Shown: in pieces, positions 29,196 to 30,139 of the stretch
Layout of the letters: the number at the start of each line of letters is the position of its first letter
How positions within the stretch are numbered: position 1 is the stretch's first letter
Origin: a virus
Direction: 5' to 3' (one strand)
Length of the DNA stretch: 30,139 nt
IMG/VR virus record: IMGVR_UViG_3300034152_000186
Coordinates: 1 to 30,139 of that record
Program-made: the position numbers and the translations under genes
Notes under the pieces: generated by a model
Databases searched by the model: none
Told to the model about the DNA's origin: nothing
Seen by the model: only the letters and a program-made list of their open reading frames with translations

Positions 29196-29522
29196 CTATA
29201 TTACAGCTTCCTCCACAGTGAAATCAATATCAGCAGATTTATCAATATCACTTGCTGAAAATGTTATCATTAACTCACTTTTATATGTCATAGGTGTTTG
29301 ATCGGATTCTGTATCAGAAATGTCAACACGTAAGATACCTGCTGCATCTTGTGATCTATCAAAATCACCTACATTCTTTTGAATAATGTAACCTGTTCTA
29401 TCGCGATTAGCAACGTAAAACTTTAGATCGGTTGCACTACTCAAATCTATGACTTCACCTTTTTCTTTGACAGTGAATGTCAGTGTTTTAGCTTCACCTT
29501 GCTTTATGGTGATTTCCGCCAT
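29196..29522 (-). CDS. BppU-like baseplate/fibre-attachment protein
   Basis: 108 aa. ITIKQGEAKTLTFTVKEKGE, then LSSATDLKFYVANRDRTG and FDRSQDAAGILRVDISDT are typical of the N-terminal BppU domain: I-x-x-G-D/E-x-x-x-x-x-F-T-V-x-x-x-G-x-x-x-D-L-S-S/G-A. This domain attaches receptor-binding modules to the baseplate in lactococcal-type siphoviruses. Here it stands alone, without a C-terminal receptor-binding domain. GGAGGTAGAGTA precedes the ATG, which overlaps the upstream stop. Confidence 0.65.
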   Translation of the reverse strand: MAEITIKQGEAKTLTFTVKEKGEVIDLSSATDLKFYVANRDRTGYIIQKNVGDFDRSQDAAGILRVDISDTESDQTPMTYKSELMITFSASDIDKSADIDFTVEEAVI

Positions 29523-30139
29523 TACTCTACCTCCACATCAACGGATAATTGATCAATCTCTACATCAACGCCAAACTCACCAGTATCAATATCAACTTCT
29601 AATGGTGGTATCGATACTGTATCAGTAACTTCAACTTCCACACTTAAATCTTCAACATTCACGTCAACCATAATATCACTCACACTAACCTCAATATCTA
29701 AGGGAGTTTCTAAGTTAAAGGTAGGAGTACCACTATAAGTCAACCAAGATCCTATACCATGTGCTGCTGAAAGTACAGCATCAACAGCAGCAGGAATGCC
29801 GGAAATAGAAGCATCCAAGTTATCTAACAAAAGTGCACGTGCAGCAGTATAGCCCTGTGTAGTCATAGCTGTTTGAACATCAGCGATTGACAAGTCATTA
29901 AGTGCAGTAATAGCTGTAATCACACTTGTAATAGTAGCATCAAGATTTGTTAGGTTATCAAGAAGTAAAGAACGTGCAACAGTATAGCCCTGATTTGTAA
30001 GTGCAGTTTGCACGTCAGCGATTGACAAATCGTTCAAGCTACTAATTGCTTGATCAAGGTTTGTGAGATTATCTAACAAAGCTGCTCTTGCTGCTGTATA
30101 TCCCTGATTAGTCAACGCATTCTGAACGTCACCAATCGA
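29522..30139 (-). CDS. Repeat-rich tail or fibre protein (partial)
   Basis: The frame remains open to the right edge (206 codons visible), so the N-terminus is outside the window; the GTG/TTG codons inside are not starts. Three diverged repeats of about 38-45 aa carry DVQTALTNQGYTVARSLLLD and similar. These repeats are a helical, probably coiled-coil pattern. The C-terminal ~85 residues are acidic and beta-rich (VSVSDIMVDVNVEDLSVEVE). It directly precedes the BppU-like gene, so it is probably a tail-tip or fibre protein. Family name not recognised. Confidence 0.6.
   Translation of the reverse strand, partial: SIGDVQNALTNQGYTAARAALLDNLTNLDQAISSLNDLSIADVQTALTNQGYTVARSLLLDNLTNLDATITSVITAITALNDLSIADVQTAMTTQGYTAARALLLDNLDASISGIPAAVDAVLSAAHGIGSWLTYSGTPTFNLETPLDIEVSVSDIMVDVNVEDLSVEVEVTDTVSIPPLEVDIDTGEFGVDVEIDQLSVDVEVE

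Noticed and set aside
1-30139. Stop-codon reassignment
   Set aside because: TAA, TAG and TGA all end genes with well-placed neighbours; no long frames are broken by a single codon type.
1-30139. tRNA genes, CRISPR array, insertion sequences, integrase
   Set aside because: No cloverleaf with TTC loop, no regularly spaced repeats, no transposase or recombinase motifs were found by eye.

Overview
The window is part of a tailed-phage genome (class Caudoviricetes, siphovirus-like). It carries a TerS/TerL pair, portal, MuF-type minor head protein, HK97-type major capsid protein, head-tail connector genes, tail tube and baseplate/fibre genes, plus a phage replication module. I see no integrase, no lysogeny repressor, no tRNA gene, no CRISPR array and no insertion sequence. 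The DNA is AT-rich, genes are packed with ATGA or TAATG junctions, most starts follow a strong GGAGG-type ribosome binding site, and TAA, TAG and TGA all act as stops. The sequence does not identify the host; strong GGAGGT sites and AT-richness only fit a low-GC bacterium.

Layout. Two gene blocks diverge from a roughly 1.1 kb control region (9773-10864). Leftward from it (minus strand) runs the late block: TerS, TerL, a small beta-rich protein, portal, two small genes, a protease-scaffold candidate, decoration protein, major capsid protein, connectors, MuF protein, head closure, HK97 gp10-like protein, tail terminator and tail tube, which runs off position 1. The right end (28943-30139, also minus) holds a small conserved structural protein, a BppU-like baseplate protein and a repeat-rich tail or fibre protein that runs off the right edge. 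Tape measure and most tail genes are absent, so they very probably lie between the two edges in the complete genome; the window is not a closed circle.

Rightward (plus strand, 10865-28946) runs the early/middle block. First come small unrecognised genes, five of them preceded by a shared folded element. Next are two intrinsic terminators and a probable small pseudoknotted RNA with its own promoter and terminator. Then follow a T4 endonuclease V-like protein, an M23 peptidase, a cluster of small membrane and zinc-ribbon proteins, a helix-turn-helix protein, a RecB/Cas4-like nuclease and a Csx16-like protein (candidate ring nuclease against type III CRISPR). The replication module is an SNF2-type helicase, two accessory proteins, a TOTE-type archaeo-eukaryotic primase, a UvrD-like helicase, an HNH protein, a triple zinc-ribbon protein and a family A DNA polymerase with a 3'-5' exonuclease. 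A PD-(D/E)XK nuclease ends the block, meeting the late genes tail to tail.

The observations most worth following are: (1) a family of five folded intergenic elements (10798-13492) with different but self-complementary stems, a conserved NTWAG pentaloop and a conserved TTCAA; (2) a pseudoknotted RNA candidate at about 14527-14710; (3) a perfect 38-bp inverted repeat built of TGTCATG iterons in the control region; (4) the phage-borne Csx16-like gene; (5) a 218-nt out-of-frame overlap between two capsid-module genes.
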